Origin: Cervus elaphus
Lineage: Eukaryota > Chordata > Mammalia > Artiodactyla > Cervidae
Assembly: GCF_910594005.1 (NCBI RefSeq)
Contig: NC_057841.1
Location: 13,067,001 to 13,131,000 of the forward strand
Length of the DNA stretch: 64,000 nt
Direction: 5' to 3'
Shown here: piece after piece, positions 1-12,894 of the stretch
Layout of the letters: every line of letters starts with the position of its first letter
Numbering within the stretch: the first letter of the stretch is position 1
The notes under the pieces: model-generated
Seen by the model: the letters and a program-made list of their open reading frames with translations, nothing else
The model's database searches: none
Told to the model about the DNA's origin: nothing
Made by a program: the position numbers and the translations under genes

Positions 1-466
1 AGGAAAGCCATTTTGAATTTGAAGCATTGAGGGGAATACGAAGACACAAAAATGCTAATAGCATTTTTAAATGAATTAGCTAAATTCCGTTATTGCCCCC
101 ATGGAAAGCAGTAAGCAGGATCTTGAAAAAATTGTACAGAACCTGCAGGCCAAAGGAACAGAAGTCCTAAATGCATGTGTGTGAACCAAAGAGAATAAGA
201 CCCAGAGGGCATCACAGTGGAAATCTTAAGCCAGAGGACACTGGGAAAACCCAAGGTGCCTCGAGGTTGGGATTTCAGAAACGCGCAGGGATTTCTCAAG
301 ACATAGGCTGATCCTGAGACTCTAAAATGTAAGAGTTTTGATTAACCCAATTTCTTCTATTACCTCCCACATCCCAATCTTCAGTAGACTGTTCTCTACC
401 CAACGAAAGTTAGTAAGAAATTTACAGTTAAAGACATTAAATCTCAGACTGTAATTAAATCATCAG

Positions 467-505
467 CTCAATGGATGTGAATTTGAGCACACTCCAGGAG
501 ACACT
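467..505 (+). mobile_element. BovB 3' fragment
   Basis: A 39-bp match to the BovB region just before its terminal domain (tcaatgg..tgaatttgagc..actcc). It abuts a Bov-tA whose own tail derives from BovB, so the pair could also be one BovB tail interrupted by the tRNA-like head of a SINE. Confidence 0.6.
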
Positions 506-718
506 GGGCTTCCCTGGTGGCCCAGACAGTAAAGAATCTGCCTGTAACGCAGGGGACCCCAGTTCAATCCCTGGGTCAGGAAGACCCCCTGGAGAAGGAA
601 ATGGCAACCCACTCTAGTATTCTTGCCTGTAGAACTTCAAGGACAGAGGAGCTTGGCATGCTGCAGTCCATGGAGTTGCAAAGAATTGGACATGACTTAG
701 TGACTGAACAACAACAAT
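506..718 (+). mobile_element. Bov-tA SINE
   Basis: A full-length head (gggcttccctggtggccc), an A-box/B-box-like tRNA-Glu part ending caatccctgggtca, and a BovB-derived tail ending in a CAA-rich stretch. Moderately diverged. Confidence 0.9.
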
Positions 719-1644
719 TAAATCATCAATCTAACTTAGCCAGAAAACTTTCCCAAAGATCGAGTCACCCAGAAAAGATATTGCTGTTGAGATACCCAAG
801 CAAAGACATTCAAATCCTGCATTTCACTACACATCATTTAAAACCCTTTCTGAAAAAATAAAATCTGTTACTTGAGGCACTTAACACTTCCCGGATAAAT
901 GATCTCTGGTTTTCATCCATTATTCGGTTTTATATTTATCAGCTTTCTGTAACTCCAGGACAAGTGACAGGTTTCATCTTGGATAATTGAACTATTTAGA
1001 CTCATATTTGTCTAAATGACCAGAATGCATATCCATGTGTGACAGTTTGATTTTCACTTTTCCCAGAATATTATTTTTCTCTGATGGTTTACTCATATCA
1101 CATATCTTTTTATAGATCCTGGTTCCTGAGTTTCATCAATAAGAACTCAGAATCTGCCAGAATGCTTAAATCCATAACACTAACAGGCTTCTAAATTAAC
1201 CTGCTTGCAAATGTCAATATCCTCTTTCAAAATTATATAATCATTTCTGATACATTCATCGTATTCTCAGTAATCTAGGTCTCTTTGCTAGAACATGTAA
1301 AGTCAATAAGAGGTACGTGATACAAGTGATTTAAATGAATTCAAATCAACACCTATTGTGGCAAGCTCAGAAAATTAAATTATGACGGCACCAGATTTCT
1401 AATTATATGACACCCTTCTCATTAAAGAAGATTCCATTTAACTATGTCAGTAAATAAAGTCTCAGACTTTTCTTCATCTAAAATTCCTAACTAGCCCAAC
1501 TCCCTCACCATCACACACCTCGACTTTGTAGCTCCCCTAGAGTTGAACATATGTATGATTTTTTGATGAATGCTGTGTCTCTCATTGAAGGCAGTTCTCT
1601 GAGGTCAGGCTCATTTCTACGTTGGACACCAATGAATTACTAGC
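719..1644. other. Intronic sequence with no recognised element
   Basis: AT-rich, no splice-bounded ORF and no repeat family that I can name. The same is true of 1-466. Confidence 0.5.
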
Positions 1645-1853
1645 GTGTGCTAAGTCGCTTCAGTCCTGTCTGACTCTTTGTGATCCTAAGGACTGTAGCC
1701 TACCAGGCTCCTCTGTCCATGGGATTCTCCAGCAAGAATACTGGAGTGGGTTGCTATTTCCTCCTCTAGGGGAACTTCCTCACCCAGGAATCGAACCAGT
1801 GTCTCCTGCCTCGGCAGAAAGATTCTTTACCTCTAGTGCCACCTGGGAAGCAC
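1645..1853 (-). mobile_element. Bov-tA SINE
   Basis: Reverse-orientation SINE from the tail (gtgtgctaagtcgcttcag) to the head (cacctgggaagc). A second SINE in the same orientation follows at once. Confidence 0.9.
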
Positions 1854-1854
1854 A

Positions 1855-2040
1855 GTGAAAGTCACTCAGCCACATCTGACTCTTTGTGAGCCCGTGGACT
1901 ATACAGTCCATGGAATTCTCCAGGCCAGAACACTGGAATGGGTAGCCATTCCCTTCTCCAGGGGATCCTCCCAAACCAGGGATCAAACCCAGCTCTCCTG
2001 CATTGCAGGCGTATTCTTTACCAGATGAGCCAGGGAAGCA
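1855..2040 (-). mobile_element. Bov-tA SINE abutting the previous one
   Basis: Begins gtgaaagtcactcag and ends agccagggaagca. The string ggaagcacag occurs at both outer edges (ending 1855 and 2043). This fits insertion into the head of the older SINE, though the SINE's own end contributes part of the match. Confidence 0.88.
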
Positions 2041-3084
2041 CAGGAGGACCATACACTATTTCCAGAATTAAAAAATTGAATTTATAATGTAAGAAAACAC
2101 CTTGAAAACATTTTCTCTTTTAAAACAGAGGACAAAACACTTTCTACCCTCTGTGTTCCCCCGCCCCCACCTTACCTCGAAAAAAAATTGGGAATGAATT
2201 GCTCCTCATTAGACTATGTTCTTCTCCTAGTAATCAAATTATTTGCACAAACAACATAATGTATAGTTGAGTAAGAAGAAAAGGAGAAATTTTTTATTTA
2301 CTGTCAATATCCCAATATGTTAAAAAAACAAAACCCAACTCTTCAATATATTCTCCTACTCAACAAAAATGCTCTAATTTTTTTTACAGGTCAAATTATG
2401 AAGTTAGACATGAGCAACACAGGGTGGTCTAACAGAAAAAGATTCAAGATAATCTCTAAACCCCACCCCAGATACCCTGCAATGTGGCCCAGGAGAGCTC
2501 ATGGATAGGCTATTAATATAAAATAACCACATATTTTTCCAACTCTGGGGCTCTCTAGGCACACAGTGGATAAAACTAACCACAGGGGCTTCTCCAACTT
2601 GGGCACATGACAACTTGATGCACAGCTGTGTCCTCAAGTGACCTTAGGCAGCCCGGAGCCTATAAAAGGCTCATAAATATTCTATACATGCCTACGTCTA
2701 ATTAAGACAGACTGAATTATGGGAAAGACATGAGCAATAGAGCCTGTTGCTTTGCAACTTGCAACAATCAATCAAAACTGTCATTCCCCACCCACCTATA
2801 TGAATATGTAAAAGCCTTGTCTTAGAAACCATGTATCTTATTCCGTTGCCAGTCCCTCTTCTGGCTTGGCCCACTTCTTCCTTGAGGTGTTCTTTAGTTC
2901 TTTCTTCAACGAACTAGTTTTTGCCACTGTAAGATTTCAGATTCTTCTTTGCATCCTTACTAGGAACAGAGGCCCACAGGGAAGGGTCCTCTTCGACCCT
3001 CCCTGTTGGGTAACAGTCAGAACATTCTTTGTATTACATTTATTTGCTGGCAATACTGCAGTCTTCAGCTGTCTCACCTGCTAC
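2041..3084. other. Unassigned intronic DNA, possibly old LTR material
   Basis: Contains a tataaaagg string near 2660 and a pyrimidine-rich stretch from about 2850. I cannot match it to a family. It carries no exon with convincing splice sites. Confidence 0.3.
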
Positions 3085-3355
3085 TCCCTTTTCCACACAT
3101 AGTCCTTACCTCTACCTTTCCTCTTTACGTAACTTAGATGCTATTCATCCTTCACATCTCATCCTCAACACCTTTTCTATGAACTCACATAGATCACTAT
3201 TCTGCACATCTAAGTATGTAACACACTGGGTTTAACTGTCTCGGTTGGTTGGGTTTGCTTCCCAAGGTGGCAACCACTCTACTGAACCCCAGTGCTTAAT
3301 TCTAGTGCCAAGCACACAAGATATTATTGATAAATATTTGCTGAATAAATGATCG
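3085..3355 (+). mobile_element. Old L2/MIR-type LINE tail
   Basis: Resembles an L2 3' region (cttacctctacctttcc...), ending in a gataaatatttgctgaataaatga tail typical of L2/MIR elements. Highly diverged, so family assignment is tentative. Confidence 0.4.
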
Positions 3356-3757
3356 AATTAGACAATGAGTGCATGAGCATATAAACTATGACTTCATTGC
3401 CTGGCTTTGCTTTTCATTTCACTGTCATTTTGAGAATCCAGTTGGTACGCACACATGGAGAAAATGTGCCTTAAACCCCAACAATGGCACAATTGCTGAA
3501 CACAAAAAAAATCTTATGTTACAAAATGTTTATGTTTTATCCTGCATAAGCAAAATAAAGAGGACTACTTATATAATCACAAGTTAAATTTAACATGTTA
3601 CCCATCTGGGCCTTTTTGTCTTAATAAGCAGCATTTTAAAAGTAAATAAATATAGACATTCTGAAAAAGAGAAAAATGAGTATATTTGGTTCCTTCAGCT
3701 TATGTCATACTGCATTCAGTTAGGATTAGGAAGAAAAAGAAATCATTTAAAGAGCAT

Positions 3758-3880
3758 TGGTGGGAGGGAGGCTCCAGAGAGAAGGGGTATGTATATTCTT
3801 ATGGTTGATTCATGTTGTACGGTGGAAACTAACACAGCATTGTAAAGCAATTATCCTCCAATTAAAAATAAATTAAAAAA
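3758..3880 (+). mobile_element. Ruminant L1 3' end, severely 5'-truncated, with TSD
   Basis: Carries the ruminant L1 3' terminus (ggttgattcatgttgta...gcaattatcctccaattaaaa plus an A-rich tail). It is flanked by the 10-bp direct repeat taaagagcat at 3748-3757 and 3881-3890, which supports an independent L1 insertion. Confidence 0.82.
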
Positions 3881-4489
3881 TAAAGAGCATATTCTCACAT
3901 GGTGTGGACAGATTTTAATCCTAGGGAAGCATCAGAGACAATGTGTCAAAGGCGTGGGGAGGCGGACATATCCAGTACCACTGTGGGTAATTCACTAACG
4001 TCAGAAAGGGACCCTGTGAAATGAAGGACTAGGTGGTAACTTTTAGGTTCTTTCCAGTTCCAGACTCTCATGGTCTTTGTCCATATAATCACTGAAGATT
4101 TGCCTAAGTGTCAATGCATGAAAAGATACAATTCAAAGCACTTAGTGATTGAAGAATGGGAAAGGATTCTACTCCTTTGGAAGGTATACAGACTAATTTT
4201 GGAGCCAGATTATTCACATTAAAAGATGCAATCCCCCCAGCAAACATGTATTGGAGACCAATTTGGCACCAGAAACTGTGGTCAGTGCAGTACTGTAAGA
4301 CAGTGCCCTTGAATTTCAGAAAGTTTACAGCTGAGGAGCGGAAGAACACACGCATACTATAGAAGTATTCTGAAGTCTTCTATGGGATATCACAGAATTA
4401 TCCAGTGTTACTAATGTGTAAAAACCTGATTGTCATTCCAATATAGGATCTACAAAATGAAATTTGAATGACAAGGGAGAAACTGTGTA

Positions 4490-5036
4490 TTCCTTACGTG
4501 CCTACTACATATATATAATGTACAATGTTTCGTACTTCACACATACGGATGAATTAATCCTTTAGATGAGCTATTACTTAAACTCTATTTTGCAGACAAT
4601 CAAACAGACTCAGAAAGCCTACGTAGGGACTTCCCTTGTGGCTCAGAGGTAAAGAATCTGCCTGCCAATGCAAGAGACATTCGTTTGATCCTTGGGTCGA
4701 GAAGATCCCACAGGCCACGGAACAACTAAACACGAACCCCACAACTACTGAGCCTGTGCTTTAGAGCCGGGAGCCGCAGCTACTGAGCCACATGCTGCAA
4801 GTTCTGAAGCCCATGTGCCCTGAGCCCACGCTCTGCAACGAGAGAAGCCACTGCCTTGAGAAGCCTGGTCACTGCAACTAGAGAAAAGCCCTCACAGCAA
4901 TGAGACCCAGGACAGCCAAATATAGATAAATAAAAAGTGTTTTTTTTAAAAAAGAAGAAGAAAACCTATGTAGTGGTTAGGAAGCCAGATGGCAAGAAAG
5001 TGCCAAGATAAGAATTTGGACTCAGGTCTCTGGGAC
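4490..5036 (-). mobile_element. MIR SINE interrupted by a CHR-2 SINE
   Basis: The MIR core (gctattacttaaactctattttgcagacaat...) resumes after the CHR-2 element with tggttaggaagccagatgg...ggactcaggtctctgg. The older MIR is split at about 4625/4960. Confidence 0.6.
4626..4959 (+). mobile_element. CHR-2 SINE
   Basis: tRNA-Glu-type head followed by the long CHR-2 body (cacaactactgagcctgtg..., gccactgccttgagaagcc) and a (taaa)n tail. Flanked by an imperfect 13-bp duplication, gaaagcctacgta at 4613-4625 and gaaaacctatgta at 4960-4972. Confidence 0.85.
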
Positions 5037-5109
5037 CCCAAAAATGGAAATAAAGCTAAAGATGCCTATTTTCAGAGGGGTATATAGAAAAGGTGGAACT
5101 TGTCATACA

Positions 5110-7800
5110 TACTGTATGACATATGTCATGAGAGAAGACTGGAAGTTTTTAACTGTATTTTTGACATAATTGTACATTCTTAAGCAGTTGTAAGAAATGA
5201 TCAAAATAAATCCCAAGTGCCCTATATCCTGTTTGGCCCAGTGGTAACATCTTATAACTCTATAGTTGTGAGAATATAACAACCAGATGTCAACAATAAT
5301 ATAGTAAAAATAGGGGCCATTTTCATCACAAGGATGTATCATATTGCCTCTTTATAGCCCACACACTCCCCTCCCATCTCTCCTTCGTCCCCTGAAACCA
5401 CTAATCTGCTCTCTGTTTGGAAAATTTTGTAATTTCAGTACTGTAATACAAATGGAATTATGGGCTTATGTTATCTTCTAAGATTTTTCACTCAAAATGC
5501 TTCTCCAAAGATGCATCCAGATTGCTGTATAGATAAAGAATTCATTCCATTTAACAGCTGAGGGGTATCCCAAGGTATGGTTATAAAGGCTTATTGTTTC
5601 CTCATTGAAGGTATTATTTTTGTATCCAAGTTTTGGCATTTACAAACAAAACTACTTTAAAGAGCCATGCGTAAGTTTGTGTGGATATATGTTTGCCGGT
5701 GTACATTCTCATTTCTCTGAGAGAAATACTCAGGAGTGCGACTTCTTGGTCATACGAGAGTTGTCGTTTGGGAACCCACCAGACTGTTCTCCAATGTGAC
5801 TGCATCATTTACATTTCCTGCAGAAAGCCGCGCAGCCAGTGGCTCTGTATTCTCACCAGCATTGCCGTTGCTACTAATTTCTATTTTAGCCATTCTGATA
5901 AGCATGTAGTTACAAGCCCACTGTGGTTTTCATTTGCATTCCCTTGGTGGCTCATGTATTGACATCTTTTCATGTGCTTACTTACTGGAGACAATTCATC
6001 TTAGTTTTCTTTCATCTGAGAATGTCCTAAAGGACACGTTGACTGGATATAGTACTTTGAGTTGACAATTCTTTTAGAATTTGGACAAGTATGTGCTACT
6101 TTTTTTTCTGGCCTCCATGGTTTCTGATGCAATTTCCACTGTCATTTGGATTATTTCTTGCCTATAGCTGAGGTGTAATTTCCTTCTTGTTGTCAAGATT
6201 ATTTTTTCTTAATTCTCCACACGTTGACTAATGTGTCTTGATGTGAACTTGAGGTTATGCTGATTGGGGTTTGCTAGTAAGCATCTTGACTGCAGATTTG
6301 ACCCTTTTCCTAAATTTGGGAAATTTTCACTCTATTTCTTTGAGTAACATTCAGCCTATATAATTTCTCCTCTCACACTGGCCTCCAGTGGCTTAAGTGT
6401 TTGATATTTGTTAGCATCCCATAGGCCCCCTACCACAATCCTTCTTAGCAAAGGCTTTTTCTCTTTCAGACTGTCTCAGACTGGATCCTTTCCCCTCTCT
6501 CTTCCATTCATAATTTTTTTTAAAATTGTGGTTACTATGCTTTTCCCTTCTAACCTTTCCATTTGTTTCTTCTTTGTATTTTCTAATTCTCTGGTGGGAT
6601 CAGTGGTAAAGAACTCACCATCAATGCAGGAGACGTAAGACTTGGGTTCAATCCCTGGGTTGGGAAGATCCCCTGAAGCAGGGCATGGCAATTCACTCCA
6701 GTATTCTTGCCTGAAGAATCCCATGGATGGAGGAGCCTGGTGGGCTACAGTCCATTGGGTCGCAAAGAATCAGACATGACTGAGCGGCTAAGCACAAGAG
6801 GCTAAGCATGGCTACTTTTTCTATTTGTTTCAAGCATGGTTACTATTGCTGATTAAAGCATTTTCATGATGGCCACTTTAAAATCCTTGCCAAGGAATGC
6901 AAACATCTCTGTCTTTGTAGTATCAGCATTTGTTGCTTGTCTTTTTCATTCACTCTGAAATATTTTGGTTCTTGATATGATGAGTAATATTCGGTTGTGT
7001 TCTGAACATGTTCGGTATTATCTTATGAGACTCTATTTTATCTAAACATAGGTGGATTCCTCTGACACACCATTCTGGAAGGCAAAGAGGCAGCACTAAC
7101 TCATTACTTACAGATGAAGGGACAAGTCCAGGTTCCCCACAAACCTCCACTGATACCTGGGTGAGGTTGCCCCTTGGCTCCTGCTGGAGGGGGATGGGAG
7201 ATCCTGCTTCCACCAGACCTTGTTAGCTGGGAGAGGGTGGAAGTGAAATACAGGCCCTGCACATGGTTTTCACTGACACCGGGGAAAAGGTCTGGGGGTC
7301 TCATCACTGCCCAGCGGGGATGAGACCCTGGCTCTAACTCAGTCTCCGATGCCACCACTTCAGAAGACAGGACTTAGCAACTCCCTGCTGCCTTGCAAGA
7401 GTGGAAGTGTAGGCTCCCGGTCAGCTTTATTAACGGGGGTTCAGGTAGCGCACCACTGTTTTCTGTAGTTATTTGGTGGGTTAGAACATTTCTCGTCTAG
7501 AAGTTTCCTGTCTTGCTATTCCCTAGCTGGCTATTCCCAAGCTAGCCATTCCCTAGTCCTTTGATTACAGCAAACGGATTTCAGTTGTGTTTTGTTGTCA
7601 TCTGGTTCTATCGTATTCCTGTGTTTCTGGCCTCTTCAGCTCCAATTCTGGGATCTATGCAGGGGAAAGAAAATCAGGCAACTCACCTCATCTCATTTCT
7701 TAGGTTCCAAGGTAGCTGGCTGAAGGCCACTTCTCTTCAACTTGGAGAGTCCTTTATGTTTGCTTTACATATAGTGTTAAGAGTTTCTATGTGACTTAAT
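5110..7800 (-). mobile_element. Old L1 (L1M-type) 3' region, antisense
   Basis: Reads as the reverse complement of an ancient L1 3' part: the segment around agccattctgataagcatgt with ...tttgcattcccttggtgg near 5890-5950, then the 3' UTR-like part (ttgccaaggaatgcaaacatctctgtc near 6890; GC-rich repeats near 7130-7350). Interrupted by the SINE at 6591-6799. All reading frames are broken. Confidence 0.65.
6591..6799 (+). mobile_element. Bov-tA SINE inside the L1
   Basis: Head ctggtgggatcagtgg, tRNA part ending ggttcaatccctgggttgg, tail tgactgagcggctaagcacaag. Confidence 0.88.
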
Positions 7801-7815
7801 AAGTAGGGAAAACTA

Positions 7816-7954
7816 TGGAAAGATCCCCTGGAGTGGGAAATGCCAACCCACTCCTGTATCCTTGCTGGGAAATTCCATGGACAGAGGAGCCTGAGGTTAC
7901 AGTTCACGGGGTCACAAAGAGTTGGACACGACTGAGCAACTAAACTACAACAAC
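7816..7954 (+). mobile_element. Bov-A half-unit SINE, 5'-truncated
   Basis: Begins at ggaaagatcccctggagtgg, lacking the tRNA-like head, and ends gactgagcaactaaactacaa. Confidence 0.85.
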
Positions 7955-8374
7955 TGAGGGAAAAGCATATCTACTTAATCTTTCTGAAATGAAACAGGAA
8001 TAAGATATAAATGTGTGAATAGGTGAGAAGAAAAAACAACAAACCACAGAAAAGAAATACGAAATGAAAACTCCTGAAAATTTGAAACAGAATTATAAGT
8101 GATACATTTTTTTTTTAGTAATATGAGATAAACTATTTTCTCTTGGAAAACAATTATCCCAAAAATTTGGCCTAAAAATGTAACATGAGTGTTTCCTGAT
8201 TATGAGTTTGCTTGCAAGCAGGATCTAGGTTGTAGAAAGAAGTAATGATTTCTTCACTTGGAATGCCAGTTCATGTCCATTCTAAATAAACTCTCCTTTC
8301 TAGTTCAAGGGGTCTTGATCTTAAATGTGGAGAAAAGATGAAATGCAGCAGTTATGCATATGCATGTATGCATG

Positions 8375-8580
8375 GTGGTGTTAGTCTCTCAGTCCTGTCC
8401 GACTCTTTGTGACCCCACGGGCTGTAGCCCGTGAGGCTCCTCTGTCCATGGAACTCTCCAGGCAAGAATACTGGAGGGGATAGCCACTCCTTTCTCCAGC
8501 GGACCTTCCTGACCCAGGGATTGAACCCGCATCTCCTGCACTGCAAACAGATTCCTCACTGTATGAGGCATGAGGGAAGC
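8375..8580 (-). mobile_element. Bov-tA SINE
   Basis: Tail gtgttagtctctcagtcctg, head ...tgagggaagc. Several CpG-derived changes in the body. Confidence 0.88.
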
Positions 8581-8811
8581 GCCATTAGCACACGCACACA
8601 TGCACATGTTAACATACATTTATCAAACGCTCCTTGCCTAGAGAATGCACCTCATCACACACTGACCAGAAGAGTCAATTATTTAAATACTGCGGAGCCT
8701 CATTTTAAATCAGGGCTGCATTTTTAATTTCTTTCACCAATCCGATTTCCAAGAGTGTCATCAAACTACTTCTGAAAGAGGCTGGGCAGATTGAGAGACA
8801 AGAAAAACACA

Positions 8812-8972
8812 CTCAAAGAGTCGGACATGACTGAATGACTGGACAACAGCAATCTCTGACTCAATGGGCATGAGTTTGAGCAAATTCAGGGAGATAGTGA
8901 CGGACAGAGGAGCCTGGTGTGCTGCAGTTCATGGGGTCGCAGAGTCGGACATGACTTAGTGACTGAACAACA
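8812..8972 (+). mobile_element. BovB 3' end with an adjoining SINE/BovB tail
   Basis: 8852-8972 matches the last 120 bp of BovB (actcaatgggcatgagtttg ... gacttagtgactgaacaaca). The preceding 40 bp repeats the terminal sequence (agagtcggacatgactgaat), as if one element landed in the tail of another. Confidence 0.72.
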
Positions 8973-9529
8973 GGTGAAAACAACATTGTTTTCAAATTGG
9001 TGGGTGTTAGCAACAAAAAGTTTCAAAAAAGGTGTCCACAATATGTAAGAATCATCAATGGTTAGAAAATCATGATGTTTGATATGAAAATACTATTTTT
9101 TAATTCTGACAATTAAAATCGATCACATTTCCAGAGTCACTGCTTTAGTAAATCCACAGGAAGAGGAGAGACCAAGGTAGCCATGTCAGATACTGGCTGC
9201 TGCTAACACATGGCTTCAGGATTTAACTCAGAGCTTTAGCCTTTGCTAACTAAGTTCCTAACCTGCTGAACAATCTGACCTGAGTGTGCGCTCCTGAGAA
9301 ATTGGAACTAAAGGAGAACGGAGGTAAAAGATGGTCTCAGTAACATTTGAAGGTGTCTTTGGGACCATGAGCAAGGTTAAGTTTTCTAAGATGCTTTCCA
9401 TTAAAAGTAGCTAAGAATACACAGAACCTAGAAGTGTTAAAATATGAAATAAGGTTTTATATTTCAACAACCCAGCAGTATATATTGGTGTATGCAGTTA
9501 AGTTCTCAACAAATCGTAGCTATTAAAAT

Positions 9530-9870
9530 AAACATTATACTAATAAAAATGAGCAAACAACTAGAAGTGTATATTTAGCTCAATAAAATACAAATTAAAA
9601 TGATCTTTTTGGCCTATCAACTAGGGAAGTATTAAAAAACAATAATATATATTGTTGGCTATATAGTGAGCATGCTTATACATTGCAGGTAAGTATGAAT
9701 AAAAATTGATACAATTTTCTAATGGACAATTTGGCAGTGTGTATAAAATACTGAAAAAAATAAACATCCTTTTGAAAAAGCCTACTATTTCTAGGAATTT
9801 AACCTAAGCCATTTTTTAAATGTCTAAAGATGCATCTGCCCACGCATGTTTCCTGCACTGTTGATTACGT
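9530..9870 (+). mobile_element. Old L1 fragment, first part
   Basis: Sense-strand L1 3' sequence: caaattaaaatgatcttttt..., ggacaatttggcagtgtgta, then tttctaggaatttaacctaa. The element continues at 10061 after the SINE. Confidence 0.55.
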
Positions 9871-10060
9871 GTGAAAGTGAAAGTGTTAGTCTGTCAGTCG
9901 TGTCTGACTCTTTGAGACCCCATAGACCATATCCTGCCAGGCTCCTCTGTCCATGGAATTCTCCAGGCCAGAATACTGGAGTGGGTAGCCATTCCCTTCT
10001 CCAGGGGATCTTCCTAACCCAGGGACTAAACTCAGGTTTCCCACATTGCAGGCAGATTTA
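9871..10060 (-). mobile_element. Bov-tA-type SINE, head truncated
   Basis: Starts gtgaaagtgaaagtgttagt, contains the full BovB-derived part, and stops within the tRNA-like region (cattgcaggcagattta). It splits the surrounding L1. Confidence 0.86.
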
Positions 10061-10330
10061 TATGTCTAATAATAAAAGTAAGCAGATTAAAAAAATAATA
10101 ATTATATTAAATTACAGTATAATCACCCAATGACTTTTATGCAAACATAAAAAGTCATGATATTATCTTAAGACCTAAACATAACCAGTGTAAAAAGTGA
10201 AACACTGCAATGGTTATGTCTTCTTTTCAAAAAAAAAAAAAAGATCATAGCTTCTATCCTGGTTTAAAATTCAAATGAACACATACACCCACCTCCACAC
10301 CACACACACAGGGGCTCACTGTTTCTCTAA
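10061..10330 (+). mobile_element. Old L1 fragment, second part
   Basis: Continuation of the L1 at 9530 (acttttatgcaaacataaaaagtc corresponds to the L1 motif about the target mount in the 3' UTR). Contains a 14-A run near 10230. Diverged. Confidence 0.4.
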
Positions 10331-11084
10331 GAATTTGTCCCAATATTTGTTTTCTTTTGAACAAAGTCTTCTTTCTTCAGTTTAATTCAACTGAATATAG
10401 CATTCAAGTGCACACAGCCAGACATAGCCAACTCATGTCTACATTAGCTTTCAGCATTAAGAGCTTCACTAAGAATTTCAAAATAGCAAAATTATGTCTC
10501 ATAGTGCTTGAATGTCTTGTGGGAAAGTATCTTTAGGTGGGCAAACTGTATGTGAATTTAAGATACATAATTGAGCTCTATAGAGGTGAAATGGTTTCCT
10601 CAAATGAGTCTCAGAACTTCATATTACACCGAACTAAAAAAGTTGCGCATCAGAGATCCTATATTGCAATGATTCCCAAAATATCCTGAAAATGAGGATC
10701 CAAGACAAAATTGCCAGCTTTGAGGAGAGTAGTAATACCCATATGTGACTTCCATGCATTTGTCTCTAACTCCTAAATAAGCCTGTATTGTACCTGCTGT
10801 TCAGTAACTCATCAAAGATGTTTCTCAGATCTCAGGGCCAAGAAGTGGTATCTACCCTGATGGTTTGCTTCTTCTTAGAAAACAAAAGTTAAAAGAGCCA
10901 TCATTTTTTTTTTTTCCCCTTTGACGTAATTTTTAGGAAGAGATGTTTTCAACAGTTCAGTCTTTCTCATCAGGGTGTCTCCAAATGCCCTGCCTCACCC
11001 AACACCCCTTATATGACTCAGAAGAGGTGACAAGCGAAAAGCTAATCTCAGGTGGAGCTAATTACCTCGGCTAATTCCCAACAG
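10331..11084. other. Intronic sequence with no recognised element
   Basis: No repeat family or exon signal recognised. A T11-rich run lies near 10905. Confidence 0.45.
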
Positions 11085-11295
11085 TAAAGCACTCTGCCTC
11101 TGACATTTTTTCCCCTGCAGTGTGTGATCTTTTGAAAAATCCTGTGTGGTAACCAGTATTCCCTCTTACTTCCTTTATTACAACCCGTAAACTGAGACTC
11201 AGAGGCTTAAGCAGTGGACCAGGATAAAGTAATCAGTAAATGATGGAGCCACTTTTGCTCCAAAATCTATGCATTTTCTACTGTGCCATGTTCAT
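11085..11295 (-). mobile_element. MIR SINE
   Basis: Reverse-complement MIR core: taaactgagactcagaggcttaag... then aaatgatggagccac. Ancient mammalian-wide repeat. Confidence 0.6.
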
Positions 11296-11981
11296 CTGAT
11301 ATAAAATATACCATGGTGTGAATTCAGTCTTGACAGAATTTTATAAGGGAGAAATCTTCTAATACAAATTACTTTCCTCCCAGTCTATTTTTCACTTGCT
11401 TAATTCCATTTCCTGAATTGTTCCTACACATTTGTATCTAAGACATCTTCCAGAATTACCTGTTACAAAATAAATAATTTATGATTTCCCACTTTTAATG
11501 CACTAACACAATGTTCTATAAAGTACAAACAATTTATTCTCCCCTCCTATCTCTAAGGATAATTCCTTCTTTATCAACAAGGCAAATAAAACAGAGTGTA
11601 TCATCTGAAAATTACTTTGTTGTTGTTGGTGTGGGAGTGTAATATAGAGATTTCCACTATTTTACTTGGTATATCTAAGAAATGGATTAACTATAACCAA
11701 AATGACATTGTTCTGCCTACAGCTAGTTGCCAAAGGCCATGTGAAATTCAACCAGGAACTACGTGCAAGACATCTTGTATGTCATTGTTCCAGACAATAC
11801 CTTAACATATCAGAACCCAGGCAGCTAATAAAAATTGTAATAAGCGTTTATTTACAGTAAAATGTATCAGCCTATAGGGTGATTTTTTCAGTCAAATAAT
11901 GTCTTTGTAACATTCAGATAATCCAGACATAGTGTTGGGCCAGTATAATTCCACAACATTTTAAATCACATTTTAAATCAC

Positions 11982-12100
11982 CAGACTTCTCTGGCGGTCC
12001 AGCGGTTAAGACTGTGATTCCACTGCAGAGGGCGTGGGTTCAATCCCTTGACAGTGGACTTAAGATCCCACATGCCTTGCATTGTGGCCAAATAAATAAG
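11982..12100 (+). mobile_element. CHR-1 SINE with TSD
   Basis: Head acttctctggcggtccagcg, tRNA part ending gggttcaatccctt, body aagatcccacatgcc...gtggcc and an (aaataaat) tail. The 8-bp repeat taaatcac flanks it at 11974-11981 and 12101-12108. Confidence 0.82.
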
Positions 12101-12894
12101 TAAATCACATGCAAACTGATATATTCTTTTTTATTTTCAGCAGCATTCTTTTTTATAAAATAACCAAAGACTCCCCAGTTTTACTTCTTAGGACAGCCTA
12201 TCATTTAATAACCTTCAGATATGTTTTAGTACACTACCCTTTATCCAAAATCTTACCTCTGCTCTTAACTCATAGGCCACTCTGTCATTGCTGTTTGGAG
12301 ATTTTGATTCTTCCCTTACAAGTCCTGATACTTCTTCCATTTCATTTTTATGTTGACCATGAAGAATGTCAAACTGCAAAAAGAAAAAGTCATAATCACA
12401 AATTACAAAGGCTGGTTCCAGGATAATTCATATTAGTTTTTTATTCTGCTTTCAGTTTCTTTTTTTGCTATGTGGAGTCTGATAGGTTTTGTTGTTGCTA
12501 TTATAGTTTTTGTAGCTGAACTGTGTATTTTTTTACACTTGCAGCTGAAAAATCCTGTATTACTGGAAAAGCAAATCAGCAAATCTTCATTAATCTAAAT
12601 CCACCAATTGAAAATTAGACAAATCTTCGTTACCACCACAGATTCTTAATAATTGACCCACCGGATTCTAAACTAATCCAATTAATTCTGATCTTTCAGT
12701 CTTGAATATTAGTACCATAGTACTCTTTGTAATCCTACTTATGTATATTTGCTATGAAATATAAATAGTGCATAGATCATAGCAGAGATAAATTTGGGCA
12801 CTAGAAACAATACATCTATATGACACTCAAGTTTGTTAAGACATACGTAGAACATCTATAGAAGATGCCAATTAACTGCCATAGAAAACTGCGG

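Noticed and set aside
517..861. 114-codon plus-strand ORF
   Set aside because: Its first two thirds are a Bov-tA read through its conserved open frame. The pattern (KNLPVTQGTPVQSLGQ and similar) recurs at many SINEs here and is not a gene.
2655..2665. TATA-like tataaaagg string as a promoter
   Set aside because: No initiator, downstream exon or repeat-LTR structure could be tied to it. Such strings are expected by chance in AT-rich DNA.
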